Positions 1 to 8,071 of a stretch of DNA of 64,000 bases are shown one piece after another. The notes below the pieces were generated by a model. That model had not been told where the DNA came from. It worked only from the letters and a program-made list of their open reading frames with translations, and made no database searches. Source of the DNA: Pseudarthrobacter chlorophenolicus. Lineage in GTDB: Bacteria > Actinomycetota > Actinomycetes > Actinomycetales > Micrococcaceae. The DNA lies in the NCBI RefSeq assembly GCF_000962805.1, contig NZ_JZTW01000001.1, positions 186,001-250,000 on the forward strand, written 5' to 3'. A program made the position numbers and the translations under genes. Position 1 is the stretch's first letter; every line of letters begins with the position of its first letter.

Positions 1-314
1 AGGGCTCTCCGGCTGCGGACGGAACGTCGGTGGCCACTACTCCGCCGACTGGTGGGGCCAGTGCTGGGCCCAGTGGCGGCCCTTCTTCCGGGCCCACGGT
101 GTCACCCGGCTCCGGCCGCCCAACGGCACCGGCCGGTGCACCTGCCGAAACGTTCGCCCCCGCCCCGGCCGCGACACCCGTACCCACGGCCCCAGCGACC
201 CAGCCGGCGGGAGGCGGGCAGCCGACGTCGTCCGTGGACAATGCGCCACCTGCACCCACCGTGGCGCCTGGGGAAGGAGCGACGCCCGTGCCTGTACCTA
301 CCGCCAACGGGTGA
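1..314 (+). CDS. C-terminal end of a Pro/Ala/Thr-rich protein (5' truncated)
   Basis: An open frame enters from the left edge (first full codon at base 3) and ends with TGA at 312-314. The visible ~103 residues are almost entirely Pro, Ala, Thr, Gly and Ser, as in the stalk or cell-wall-spanning tail of an exported actinobacterial protein. No LPxTG motif, membrane segment or catalytic motif is visible before the stop. The N-terminal domain that would define the function lies outside the window. It converges on the exported-protein operon at 722-4976. That it is cell-surface material is inference from composition only; a low-complexity tail of a cytoplasmic protein is possible. Confidence 0.6.
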   Translation, partial: GSPAADGTSVATTPPTGGASAGPSGGPSSGPTVSPGSGRPTAPAGAPAETFAPAPAATPVPTAPATQPAGGGQPTSSVDNAPPAPTVAPGEGATPVPVPTANG

Positions 315-327
315 CGACGCACTACCT

Positions 328-416
328 CACTTTCGACGCGCATGTTCGTTCTCGCACCCTCTATCTGGGCCGCGATGACGAGTGTGCGGGTCGAAAGTGG
401 ATACAGCTTCCAGCCA
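328..416. repeat. Intergenic palindromic element, copy A
   Basis: The outer arms CACTTTCGACGCGCA (328-342) and TGCGGGTCGAAAGTG (385-399) are inverted repeats matching at 14 of 15 positions. Bases 338-416 recur at 511-589 with two mismatches. Related elements with the same right arm lie near 21104, 32198 and 42057. It sits between convergent genes. Confidence 0.8.
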
Positions 417-510
417 ACGCCGGGCGCAACAGGATCACGCCACCGTGGCGTAGGGGTCCTAACGGGACCGGCGACTGGGGGAGTCATCGCGGCGCATATT
501 CAGTTACGCT

Positions 511-589
511 GCGCATGTTCGTCCTCGCACCCCCTATCTGGGCCGCGATGACGAGTGTGCGGGTCGAAAGTGGATACAGCTTCCAGCCA
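511..589. repeat. Intergenic palindromic element, copy B
   Basis: A 79-bp direct repeat of 338-416 with two mismatches, offset by 173 bp. It keeps the right arm TGCGGGTCGAAAGTG, but its left arm has diverged upstream of GCGCATG. It lies in the same convergent intergenic region as copy A. Confidence 0.85.
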
Positions 590-638
590 CAGCCGACTGG
601 ACGGCGGATCTACACGCAGCCCGCCCGGTTAAAGGCGG

Positions 639-671
639 GTGGCCCTGCAGTCTTTGGGACTGCAGGGCCAC
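639..671. terminator. Intrinsic terminator between convergent genes
   Basis: A perfect 14-bp stem (GTGGCCCTGCAGTC at 639-652, its complement at 658-671) with a 5-nt loop is followed by TGGTTTTAA on the + strand. It separates the rightward Pro-rich gene from the leftward exported-protein operon and could act in both directions. Confidence 0.8.
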
Positions 672-721
672 TGGTTTTAACGGTCCGTTAGAGTGCTGAG
701 CCCGTTGCTGGCACGAGTCGG

Positions 722-2818
722 TCAGAACGTGGTTTGGGCAATCGTTGGGTTGCTGGTGCCCAGCGGGTTCCCGGCCAGGTCTGTGAGACCGGACAGCGGC
801 GGGGAATACGAGGGGGACCCTTGGGTCGGGTTGGCGACATTTCCGGAGGCGACGCCAAATCGCAGTGTCAGTACTTTGCCCGAGGAGTCCCATGAAAGGG
901 TCGAAACGTTATTGCCATTGCCGGAGAACGTGACAGCCGTTGATCCTACGTAGTCGGCCCCCAGCAGGACGGTTCCCAAGTCAAGGCCCGTGCAGCTGCT
1001 GCTTGTGAAGCTGACCGCGTCGTTGGCTGTATTGGCGCCGTTGGACAGGGTTATCGTCCCTGTCAGGGAGCCCCCATTCCAGCCGGGGCAGAACTTGGCG
1101 GGATCCATGGCCTCGGAGAACGAGATCGCTAGAAGGTCTCCTCTGTCCAGACCGGCTTTGTTTCCATTTGTGCCTGTGATGCCGGTGAGAGTTGGCGGCA
1201 CGGTGTCCTTAGTGGTGGTGCCCGACGCGGTGGCTGTGGTGTTGTTGCCCGCCGCGTCCGTGGCGGACGCCGTGTAGGTGAGGGTGCCATCGGCCAGAGA
1301 AGAAATGTCCACCGTGGTGGACCATGCTGTCCCCGAGGGCGTGACCTGGGACATCACCGATTTTACGGCGGAGTCCCTGACGGTGACCGTCACGGCAATT
1401 CCGGCCTCCACAGTGCCGTTTACCTTACTGCTGCCGCTGGCAAACAGCGGTGCTGTAATGGTCACAGCCGGCGCCACGGTGTCCTTCGCATTAGTGACGG
1501 TGGCGGCCGCACTGGTGTTGCCTGCGGAGTCGGTGACCGTGACCGTGTACGTCACGGTGCCGTCCTTGAGCGACGCGAGGTTGAGGTTCGCGGACCAGGT
1601 GCCGTCGCTGGCCGTGGCGGTGCCCGTGGCAGGCTGGGCCGAGCCCGGGCTGGTGGCGGAGACCTTCACTGTTGCCCCGGTCTCCGCGGTACCCGAAATC
1701 CGCACCGAGGAGGCGGTGGCAATGTTCACGTAGGCCGGCACGCCCAGGGACTGTGCCGCCGCCGGGGCCACGGTGTCCTTCACGCTCGAGGCCGTCCTTG
1801 CAGCGCTGACATTGCCAGCTGCGTCGGTTGCGGTAGCCGAATAGGTAACTGTGCCCTGGTCCAGGCTGCCGAGGTTCAGCGTGGCGGACCAGTTGCCGCT
1901 GCCGTCCGCCGTGGCGGTCACGGGCGCTGCGGAGTGCACCACCCCCGCATCGGCGGCCGTCAGCGTGATCTTCGCCCCCGGCTCCGTGGTGCCGGAAACG
2001 GGCACCGCGGCGGCGTTGGCCAGGTTCACGTAGGCCGGCACCGTCAGGACCGGTGCTGCCGGCGCCTGCGTATCGATCCGCACGGTCAGGGTCCGGGCGG
2101 ACCCGGCGTTGCCCACCTTGTCGGTCGCGAAGTATGACACGGTGTGCGTCCCGTCCCCGCTGACCGGGACGCTGGTGACGGCGCCGCCCACCGTCTGCTG
2201 CGCGCCGCCGTCGACCACATACGAGATGGAGGCGACGCCGGAACCTGACGCGCCGTCGTCGGCCGTGATGCCCACCGTGACGGGGCTGGAACTGTTCCAT
2301 CCCGCGGTGTTGGGGGTGGGCGAGATGCCCGAAACGGTGGCCACGGGGGCGTTCGCGTCGTTGCTGGTGCCCGTGCTGCGGGGGCTTTCGACGCCGGTCC
2401 ACAGGGCGATGGCCGGGGTGACCGTGTAGTACCAGATCCCGCCCTGCACGTTCTGTTCCGTGCAGCTGAGAGTGGTCACCGTGCCGGCGCAGCCGCCGGT
2501 GCCCGGGATGCCGGTGCCGCCCGAAGCTGCCGCGTAGCGGGTGACGGTGTAGCCCGTGGCGGCCCGCCCGTTGACGGTGGTCCCGCCTGCCCACGTGACG
2601 GACAGGGAAGATCCGCTGGCGGACACCGCCGGCTTGGAACCGGGCGTCAGGGCGTCGGCGGCTGCGGCGGCGTTGCTGGTGGTGGTGGAGGCCCAGAACG
2701 CGTAGGCCGCTGAGCCGGTGCCCAGCAGCAACAGGAACGCAGCGACAAACCAGGCCACGGTCAGCTTCCGCGGCCGACGGCCCCGGAGCAGCGCAGGGAC
2801 GCGTGTTGCGAGGCTCAT
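722..2818 (-). CDS. Exported protein with tandem bacterial Ig-like domains, last gene of the surface operon
   Basis: 698 aa. A basic N-terminus and one hydrophobic segment (about residues 20-42) are followed by A-Y-A-F-W, resembling the SipW/TasA-camelysin type of export signal also seen in two upstream genes. An FN3-like stretch (about 55-150) comes next. Several Ig-like repeats of about 90-100 residues follow, with recurring 'AxxSVKDTVAP' linkers and 'TYSATATDAAGN' strands. The C-terminal region has an SbsA-type Ig-like character ('ISFSEAMDP') and carries Cys residues in 'KFCPGW' and 'SSSCTG'. No enzyme motif is seen. Its start overlaps the preceding stop by 4 nt, indicating translational coupling. 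The likely role is a large adhesin or scaffold of the same surface structure; the exact family is uncertain. Confidence 0.8.
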   Translation of the reverse strand: MSLATRVPALLRGRRPRKLTVAWFVAAFLLLLGTGSAAYAFWASTTTSNAAAAADALTPGSKPAVSASGSSLSVTWAGGTTVNGRAATGYTVTRYAAASGGTGIPGTGGCAGTVTTLSCTEQNVQGGIWYYTVTPAIALWTGVESPRSTGTSNDANAPVATVSGISPTPNTAGWNSSSPVTVGITADDGASGSGVASISYVVDGGAQQTVGGAVTSVPVSGDGTHTVSYFATDKVGNAGSARTLTVRIDTQAPAAPVLTVPAYVNLANAAAVPVSGTTEPGAKITLTAADAGVVHSAAPVTATADGSGNWSATLNLGSLDQGTVTYSATATDAAGNVSAARTASSVKDTVAPAAAQSLGVPAYVNIATASSVRISGTAETGATVKVSATSPGSAQPATGTATASDGTWSANLNLASLKDGTVTYTVTVTDSAGNTSAAATVTNAKDTVAPAVTITAPLFASGSSKVNGTVEAGIAVTVTVRDSAVKSVMSQVTPSGTAWSTTVDISSLADGTLTYTASATDAAGNNTTATASGTTTKDTVPPTLTGITGTNGNKAGLDRGDLLAISFSEAMDPAKFCPGWNGGSLTGTITLSNGANTANDAVSFTSSSCTGLDLGTVLLGADYVGSTAVTFSGNGNNVSTLSWDSSGKVLTLRFGVASGNVANPTQGSPSYSPPLSGLTDLAGNPLGTSNPTIAQTTF

Positions 2819-3306
2819 TTGCGCACCTCCACCGTCACGGGAAGGTTGAACGTTGCGCCCTGGCAGGCTGCAAGGGAGGTGGTGTCCATGGCGGCTGCTC
2901 CGGGGAGGGTAATGAGCGCTGACGAGTTCGCGGCAACGGAGGGGGCGGGGGAGATTGGCGCTGCCGGGCCGGTGAAGGTGACTCCGGTGATGGTGCAGCC
3001 GGAATGGGCGGCATCGGCCACTGCGGGGCCCGTGCCGGTGACGCGGTAGACCTGCACCGCATACGGGTTGGGGTTGGTGAGCCGGAGGACGACGTCGGCG
3101 CTGCCGCCCGGATAGAGGGCGTTCTTGGGGTTGTCGCCGGCCACGAGGGCATCCACGGCGACCGTTTGCATGGCGGCAGCCGCTGCGGACCCGTTGCCGG
3201 TTCCCGTGGTGGTCCAGTAGGCGTAGGCCGTTCCTGCGCCGGCGGTAATCAGGATTCCGGCGAGGGCCGCCGTTTTGAGGCGCTTTGTTCTTGTGGTGGT
3301 CCTCAT
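2815..3306 (-). CDS. Small exported protein with A-Y-A-Y-W signal motif
   Basis: 163 aa. The N-terminus is 'MRTTTRTKRLKTAALAG', a hydrophobic core and 'GTAYAYWTTTGTGNGSA', the pattern of alternate signal-mediated exported proteins related to TasA/camelysin. The mature part is a beta-rich domain with two cysteines ('HSGCTITG' and 'LAACQGATF') that probably form a disulfide. The C-terminal 'CxGATxxxxVxV' recurs in the proteins at 4524-4976 and 3308-4504. It lies 1 bp after the upstream gene's stop and overlaps the downstream gene by 4 nt. A fibre or matrix subunit is the inferred role. No SipW-type peptidase gene is visible in the window. Confidence 0.8.
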   Translation of the reverse strand: MRTTTRTKRLKTAALAGILITAGAGTAYAYWTTTGTGNGSAAAAAMQTVAVDALVAGDNPKNALYPGGSADVVLRLTNPNPYAVQVYRVTGTGPAVADAAHSGCTITGVTFTGPAAPISPAPSVAANSSALITLPGAAAMDTTSLAACQGATFNLPVTVEVRK

Positions 3307-3307
3307 C

Positions 3308-4504
3308 TCAGTTCCCCTGTCCTGATCCTGAGTAGGCGAGCTGGAGGGTTGCGCCTTTGCAGCCGTCCTGGTTGGCGGACGTGTCCAGCATTCCCACCCG
3401 CGGCCAGGCGGACTGCGCCACGCGGAGCCCGGACAGGGTTCCGCCGGCGGCGGGGACGGTCAGCGGGTAGGGCCCGCTGTACTGGGCGACGGCGAAATCG
3501 GCCGGCGTGCAGGCCAGGTTCCTGGCAACGGCGTCCGCGTTCCGGGTAACACCAGCGACGGCGACGGACAGGTTGGTCAGCGACAGCGACTTGTTGATGG
3601 GATTGCTGATCTGCAGGTCCAGGGCCGCTGACGTGCCCGGGGAGAGGGTGCCGGGGACCTTCCCGGAGATGGCGAACTGTTTGACGGTGGAGTCCAGGAC
3701 CAGCTGGACGTTTGCGTAGGCATACTGTGCTTTCCCGGCGGCGTCTTTGCCGGTTCCCACCAGGTAGAGGTTGGACGTTCCGGTGGGGGAGGCTGCGGTG
3801 GTGGCCACTTGCAGGGTGGTGGAACTGCCGGTGGCCGGGTTGGGTGAGAACTGGGCCGTGGCGCCTGCCGGGAGGCCGCCAAGGACGCTGAAGCTGACCG
3901 GGCCGCTGAAGTTGTTGCGGGCCAATTGCAGGCTGTACACCGCGGTGGCTCCGGGCGGGATGGTCACGGAATCCGGCGTGGCCGCCACGGAGAAGGCGCT
4001 GGTCATCTTGTAGTTCACGGTGAGGCTGGCGTCCACGTTGCCGGAGACTTTTCCGCTGCTGCCGGTGATGGTGACCGGACTGGTGCCGGCCGGGGTGGTG
4101 GTGGCGGTTGCTGCCGTCAGGGCGGCCGTTGCCGTGCCGCCGGAGGCCAGTGTGACGGATTGCGGTGTGAAGGCACCGCTGGCGCCTGCCGGAAGTCCCG
4201 CCGCCGCCAGGTTGACCGCCCCGCTGAAACCGCCCGTGGACGTGACAGTCACGGTGTAGGCGGCGGACTGTCCCTGTTGGACGGACTGGCTGGCGGGGGA
4301 GACCTGTACGGTGATGCCCGGCTTCGGGTTGTTCGAGGCTGCAATGAGCGCCCCCGCGCTGCCCAGCAGCAGCACCAGCGCAATCAGCGCTCCCTTGACT
4401 GCCGCCCGCCTGCGGCGCCGCGGCCGTCCGTCCTGATTGTGCACCCCGTGCCCCTTCCCATTCGGTGCAAATGACGGCAAGCCGGGGACGGGGTTTTCAC
4501 CCAT
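3308..4504 (-). CDS. Membrane-anchored or exported Ig-like-domain protein of the surface operon
   Basis: 398 aa. A short polar N-terminus with a run of arginines ('GRPRRRRRAA') precedes one hydrophobic segment (about 37-56), so it is either a signal-anchor or a cleaved signal. Two Ser/Thr/Gly-rich beta-sandwich repeats start with 'ITVQVSPASQSVQQGQSA' and 'FSVAATPDSVTIPPGATA'. A C-terminal domain follows, ending in 'QDGCKGATLQLAYSGSG', related to the C-terminus of the 150-aa neighbour ('QDACKGATITV'). It has a matching upstream Cys ('NLACTP'). It is spaced 19 bp from the upstream gene. A cell-attached partner of the small subunits is an inference. Confidence 0.75.
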   Translation of the reverse strand: MGENPVPGLPSFAPNGKGHGVHNQDGRPRRRRRAAVKGALIALVLLLGSAGALIAASNNPKPGITVQVSPASQSVQQGQSAAYTVTVTSTGGFSGAVNLAAAGLPAGASGAFTPQSVTLASGGTATAALTAATATTTPAGTSPVTITGSSGKVSGNVDASLTVNYKMTSAFSVAATPDSVTIPPGATAVYSLQLARNNFSGPVSFSVLGGLPAGATAQFSPNPATGSSTTLQVATTAASPTGTSNLYLVGTGKDAAGKAQYAYANVQLVLDSTVKQFAISGKVPGTLSPGTSAALDLQISNPINKSLSLTNLSVAVAGVTRNADAVARNLACTPADFAVAQYSGPYPLTVPAAGGTLSGLRVAQSAWPRVGMLDTSANQDGCKGATLQLAYSGSGQGN

Positions 4505-4523
4505 CCCCGGCCCGCTCGCATGC

Positions 4524-4976
4524 TTACTTGCTGGTGACGTTTACGGTGATCGTGGCGCCCTTGCAGGCATCCTGGTTCGTGGCGAGATCGTTGAACGTCA
4601 GGGTGCCCTTGCCCAAGTCTGCTCCGGTTGCCCCAGCGCTGACCGCGGTGGAAGCAGCCGGGGCTGTGATATCGAACCAAGCAGGAAGGCAGGCCGCATT
4701 ACTCGTTGCAACGGTTGCTGCGAGGGAACCGACAACGGTGCTGGAAGTGTTGGGGTTGTCCGCCGTGTACGTCACTTCCCGTGTTTCTCCGGGTGCGATG
4801 TCCTTCGAGAACGCGGTGTGCAGGACCACGTCCTTCGTGCCGGAGGACGCTGCTGCGGAACCCGTACCGGAGCCGTTGGTGCTCCAGTAGGCGTACGCGG
4901 CACCACCGCCGGCTGCCAGCAGGGCAGCGGACACGGCAACAGCGGCGACTTTGTTCTTCTTGGTCATAGGGCGCAT
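4524..4976 (-). CDS. Small exported subunit with A-Y-A-Y-W signal, first gene of the operon
   Basis: 150 aa. The ATG at 4976 is supported by AAGGAG 7 nt upstream. The N-terminus is 'MRPMTKKNKVAAVAV', a short hydrophobic core and 'GGAAYAYWSTNGSGTGSA', matching the SipW-type signal class of TasA/camelysin proteins. The mature domain is about 110 residues, beta-rich, with exactly two cysteines ('NAACLPAW', 'QDACKGAT'). Being first, with the best ribosome site, it is probably the most abundant product and so the major fibre candidate; this is inference. The four genes down to 722 have gaps of 19 bp or less and read as one operon. Confidence 0.8.
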   Translation of the reverse strand: MRPMTKKNKVAAVAVSAALLAAGGGAAYAYWSTNGSGTGSAAASSGTKDVVLHTAFSKDIAPGETREVTYTADNPNTSSTVVGSLAATVATSNAACLPAWFDITAPAASTAVSAGATGADLGKGTLTFNDLATNQDACKGATITVNVTSK

Positions 4977-5266
4977 GGAAAGACTCCTTGTGAATGTGAT
5001 TGAGAACCCGTTCCCCCATTGGTGGCTCCATCCAGGTGCCTTCCGGTGGATCGATGACCCAATATTTGCCGGGCGCCCCGGGGCCCAACAACACGTACCG
5101 GTACGCGATTATTTGGGCGCGGTCCGGCACGGGTACTTGATTCCTGGCCCGGCTACTCGCGTTCTCCGCTGTACTCGGACTGGCCCGCCGAACCCCGCGC
5201 CCCGCCGTTGTTGGGCTCCAGAGGCGAGCAAGTAGCGCCCCGGTGCCTTCGGCGCACGAGCCCGGG
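4977..5266. promoter_or_regulatory. Leader and promoter region of the exported-protein operon
   Basis: 290 bp between the leftward Lrp gene and the leftward operon. It holds the operon's ribosome site and a perfect 12-bp palindrome CGTACCGGTACG (5094-5105) of operator type. No convincing -35/-10 pair was found. Confidence 0.4.
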
Positions 5267-5764
5267 CTAGCGCGTATCCACGTCCTCGAACACCAGGAAC
5301 GTCTGGGTATCCAGCACCCCCGGCATGGACTGCAGTTGGTCAAAGATGACCCGGCGGAGGTCGATGTTGTCCACGGCGCGGACCAGCAGGATGACGTCGA
5401 AGTCGCCGCCCACCAAGGCGATGTGGTGCACCTCCGGAATGGCGCCCAACTGGTCCCGCAGTTCCCGCCAGGAATCCTGCTTCAGCTTCAGCGTGACGTA
5501 CGCCGAGGATTTCAGCCCGGCCTTGATGGGATCCACCAAGGCCGTGAACCGGGACAGCACGCCCTCGGACGTGAGCCGGTTGATCCGGGTATAGGCATGC
5601 GCCCGGGAGATGTGGACGTTCTCCGCCACCTGCGTCACGGACATCCGGCCGTCCCGGGTCAGCTCCGCAATGATGCTCCGGTCAATGTCATCAAGCTCCG
5701 CCGGTTCATCTCTGCCGTCCCTTGCCGCCATCCCGTCCACAACCCCTGCCGTAAGCCAGCTCAC
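5267..5764 (-). CDS. Lrp/AsnC family transcriptional regulator
   Basis: 165 aa from the GTG at 5764. An internal ATG 12 codons in ('MAARDGRDEP') is an equally good start. The order is N-terminal winged HTH ('LDDIDRSIIAEL' to 'AYTRINRLTSEGV'), a linker, then the RAM/AsnC ligand-binding domain ('AYVTLKLK', 'VHHIALVGGDFDVILLV', 'DTQTFLVFEDV'). Such proteins are octameric sensors of amino acids. Its promoter region has a diverged copy directly upstream of the branched-chain dehydrogenase operon at 17.0 kb, so it probably regulates, or once regulated, that operon. Its present neighbour on the 5' side is an unrelated HPt-like gene. Confidence 0.9.
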   Translation of the reverse strand: MSWLTAGVVDGMAARDGRDEPAELDDIDRSIIAELTRDGRMSVTQVAENVHISRAHAYTRINRLTSEGVLSRFTALVDPIKAGLKSSAYVTLKLKQDSWRELRDQLGAIPEVHHIALVGGDFDVILLVRAVDNIDLRRVIFDQLQSMPGVLDTQTFLVFEDVDTR

Positions 5765-5880
5765 ATGTACAAATCGTCTCCCAGTCTAGGCATTCACTAA
5801 GCAGCTCTGCACGGTTGCCGGTGATGCGGGATACGAAACCTGCCACCGGTCCGCCGCCGGACGGAATAGTGACTACCCAG
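5730..5880. repeat. Left copy of duplicated Lrp promoter region
   Basis: From CCATCCCGTCCACAACCC through GGAATAGTG, this region aligns with 16861-17003. The best-conserved core is about 55 bp (CGTAAGCCAGCTCACAT plus ATCGTCTC), and a second patch is GGATACGAAACC near 5829. It covers the first codons and the upstream region of the Lrp gene. Confidence 0.75.
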
Positions 5881-5892
5881 GAACCGGAGCTG

Positions 5893-6357
5893 TCAGCGTC
5901 GAAGCGGGTTCGCATGCCGGGACGTGAGGCTGTGGACGGTCTCCCTGCTGCCCCGGGTGATGGGTGCCAGGAACGTAGCTGCAAGCTGCGGCAGCGCCAC
6001 CGCCGGGTCGGCAGCCACGGCCTTACGACGCAGCCCGGTTTCCAACTGCCTTGCCAGGAAGGCCAGCTGCTCCGCGCCCACCATCTGGCTGGACGTCTTC
6101 AGGCTCAGGACCGCATCGAAGGAATCCGCAAGGTCACCCGAGACCAGGGCAGCGCGCAGCCGTTCCACCCTGTGGGGGAGGCATTGGATGAAGTTGGCCA
6201 CGAACACCGGGGTGTACACGGCGTCTTCCTCCAGGTCTGCCTCTAACCGGTCCAGCACCGAGTGGTCCACCGCCGGCCGGGCATCCGCCACGCGGGCCAG
6301 GGCTTTCTGCTCCAGCTGGGACTTCAGGCCGGGGGACTGGGATTGTGTGGGGGTCAT
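5893..6357 (-). CDS. HPt-like protein lacking the phospho-accepting histidine
   Basis: 154 aa. Residues about 50-115 resemble a histidine phosphotransfer four-helix bundle: 'NFIQCLPHRVERLRAAL', then 'LSLKTSSQMVGAEQL', then 'FLARQLETGLR'. In the family the centre reads H-x-L-K-G-S-(S/A)-x-x-x-G-A; here the His position is Leu84, so phosphotransfer at the usual site is not expected. The N-terminal 35 residues are polar and the C-terminus is Arg-rich. GAGGC lies just upstream of the ATG at 6357. It may be a scaffold or a degenerate relic. No hybrid kinase is nearby. Confidence 0.65.
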   Translation of the reverse strand: MTPTQSQSPGLKSQLEQKALARVADARPAVDHSVLDRLEADLEEDAVYTPVFVANFIQCLPHRVERLRAALVSGDLADSFDAVLSLKTSSQMVGAEQLAFLARQLETGLRRKAVAADPAVALPQLAATFLAPITRGSRETVHSLTSRHANPLRR

Positions 6358-6577
6358 GCGTACTGCCTCGGGGTAGGTGTGGGTCCGGAAAAAAGTTCCC
6401 GGAAAAAGATCGGGAAACCCATGGGGAAACGGTGGTCTGCGGCTTTAGGATCAGTGCCACGTAGTGAGTTTGAAGCGCCGCACTGGGAGTGGCGTTGGAG
6501 GTACCTGGTCTTACTGATGTTTTTCACTGCTTGGTCTCATTGGGTGCTTGGCACCGGGTTTTCAGGGGGAAATTCAA

Positions 6578-8032
6578 TTGGATACATTGACGTACCGTGT
6601 GCGCGGTAAAAGGCGTGGCCACAGGCTCTTCATTGCGGTGTTCCTCTCCTGCGTTGCGGCGGCAGCGCTGTTGATCATTCCTTCCAGATCAGCGGCTCCT
6701 CCGGCCGAAGCAGCGGATCCGCCGGGTGAGTGGGCTACCCTGGCCGCCGGACCTGTCCCGGCGAGCAGTCCCCTTGCAGGTTTCGTTCCGTACGCCGGCA
6801 GTTACACCGGGGTGCCCCATTCCATGGAGTGGTTCTACGTGCCGGTCAGCTCCGTAGTGACCGGACCGGGCACGTACAACTGGTCAGGATTTGAATCGCA
6901 GCTGAACGCCATCGCCGGGCGCGGCCACCAGTCGGTCTTCAGGTTCTACCTTGACTATCCGGGAAAGCCTTCCGGTGTCCCCGCGTACCTCCTGAACACC
7001 GGCCTCGCCACCCACACCTACTGGGACCACGGGAACGGCGGGATCAGCGTCTCCCCGAACTACGACGACCCCCGCCTGCTGGACGCCATGGACGGTTTCA
7101 TCGCCGCCCTGGGGTCCCGTTACAACGGCGATCCGCGGATCGGGTTCATCCAGATGGGCCTCCTGGGCTTCTGGGGCGAATGGCACACCTACCCGCACGA
7201 CGGGTGGGCGTCCCCCGAGAACTGGCTCGCATCCCCCGCCTCCCAGCAGCGCGTGCTGCAGGCCTACACGAAGGCCTTCACCAAAACCAAGCTCCAGGTC
7301 AGGTACCCGGACGCCGCCAACAGCAGCCTGAACGTGGGCTACCACGACGATTCCTTCGCCGTGAGCACGTTGCCGGGGCCAGGGTGGCACTTCATGGACA
7401 AGATGGCGCAGGCCGGCGCCACCCAGAAATGGCTCACCCAGCCGGTGGGCGGAGAACTCCGGCCCGAAATCCAGCACTGCATTTTCGACGCTCCCATGCT
7501 CTGCCCCGTGGTGGAAAGCGGTGCCGACAACAAGTTCACGGACAGCGTGCAGGCCACCCACGCCTCCTGGCTTCTCAACCAGCACGCCTTCAGCCCCGGT
7601 TACTCGGGACAGGCGCTCAGCAACGCCACCGCCGCGGCCCAGTCCCTGGGCTACCGGTTCCACGCGACATCCTTCGCCGTCACCCGCGGAACCGTGGCCG
7701 GCCAGAGCGACGTCAGTGTCATGGTCAGCAACGTGGGGGTGGCACCTTTCTATTACGACTGGCCGGTGCAGATCGCAGCTGTGGACGACGCTGGAAACAT
7801 AGCCAGGACCTGGTCCACATCATGGAAGCTCACCGCCGTGAAGCCCGGGATGACGGTCCAGTGGAAGTCGCCGGTCAGTGCCAGCGGGCTGGCCCCCGGC
7901 AACTACACCCTGCTGGTGCGCGCCGTAAACCCACTCGCCAACGGAGTGCCCCTGCGCTTCGCCAACGCCTCGCAGGACCAGACCAAGGCCGGCTGGCTGA
8001 CCCTGGGCCGGAAGTACCTCCCTGCTCCCTGA
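6578..8032 (+). CDS. Exported DUF4832 protein, probable TIM-barrel glycosidase
   Basis: About 484 aa. I place the start at the TTG at 6578 because AGGGGGA lies 7 nt upstream; an in-frame TTG at 6548 lacks such a site. A basic N-terminus and hydrophobic segment (about residues 15-35) indicate export. The body looks like a (beta/alpha)8 hydrolase: 'VFRFYLDYPGKP', 'GDPRIGFIQMGLLGFWGEW' (Glu in GEW is a candidate acid/base), 'LQVRYPDAAN'. A beta-sandwich DUF4832 C-terminus follows ('FYYDWPVQIA', 'GNYTLLVRAVNP'). It converges on galE across a terminator. Proximity suggests it trims or degrades the exopolysaccharide made by the Pel-like locus; the substrate is unknown. Confidence 0.75.
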   Translation: MDTLTYRVRGKRRGHRLFIAVFLSCVAAAALLIIPSRSAAPPAEAADPPGEWATLAAGPVPASSPLAGFVPYAGSYTGVPHSMEWFYVPVSSVVTGPGTYNWSGFESQLNAIAGRGHQSVFRFYLDYPGKPSGVPAYLLNTGLATHTYWDHGNGGISVSPNYDDPRLLDAMDGFIAALGSRYNGDPRIGFIQMGLLGFWGEWHTYPHDGWASPENWLASPASQQRVLQAYTKAFTKTKLQVRYPDAANSSLNVGYHDDSFAVSTLPGPGWHFMDKMAQAGATQKWLTQPVGGELRPEIQHCIFDAPMLCPVVESGADNKFTDSVQATHASWLLNQHAFSPGYSGQALSNATAAAQSLGYRFHATSFAVTRGTVAGQSDVSVMVSNVGVAPFYYDWPVQIAAVDDAGNIARTWSTSWKLTAVKPGMTVQWKSPVSASGLAPGNYTLLVRAVNPLANGVPLRFANASQDQTKAGWLTLGRKYLPAP

Positions 8033-8033
8033 A

Positions 8034-8069
8034 CGCCCGACGGCGGCAGGCAAGTTACGCCGTCGGGCG
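8034..8069. terminator. Bidirectional hairpin between DUF4832 gene and galE
   Basis: A perfect 12-bp stem (CGCCCGACGGCG at 8034-8045, complement at 8058-8069) with a 12-nt loop lies between convergent genes. There is no strong T tract. Confidence 0.65.
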
Positions 8070-8071
8070 CC

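Noticed and set aside
311..691. 126-codon frame across the repeat region
   Set aside because: It consists mostly of the two 79-bp palindromic elements and overlaps the terminator; not protein-like.
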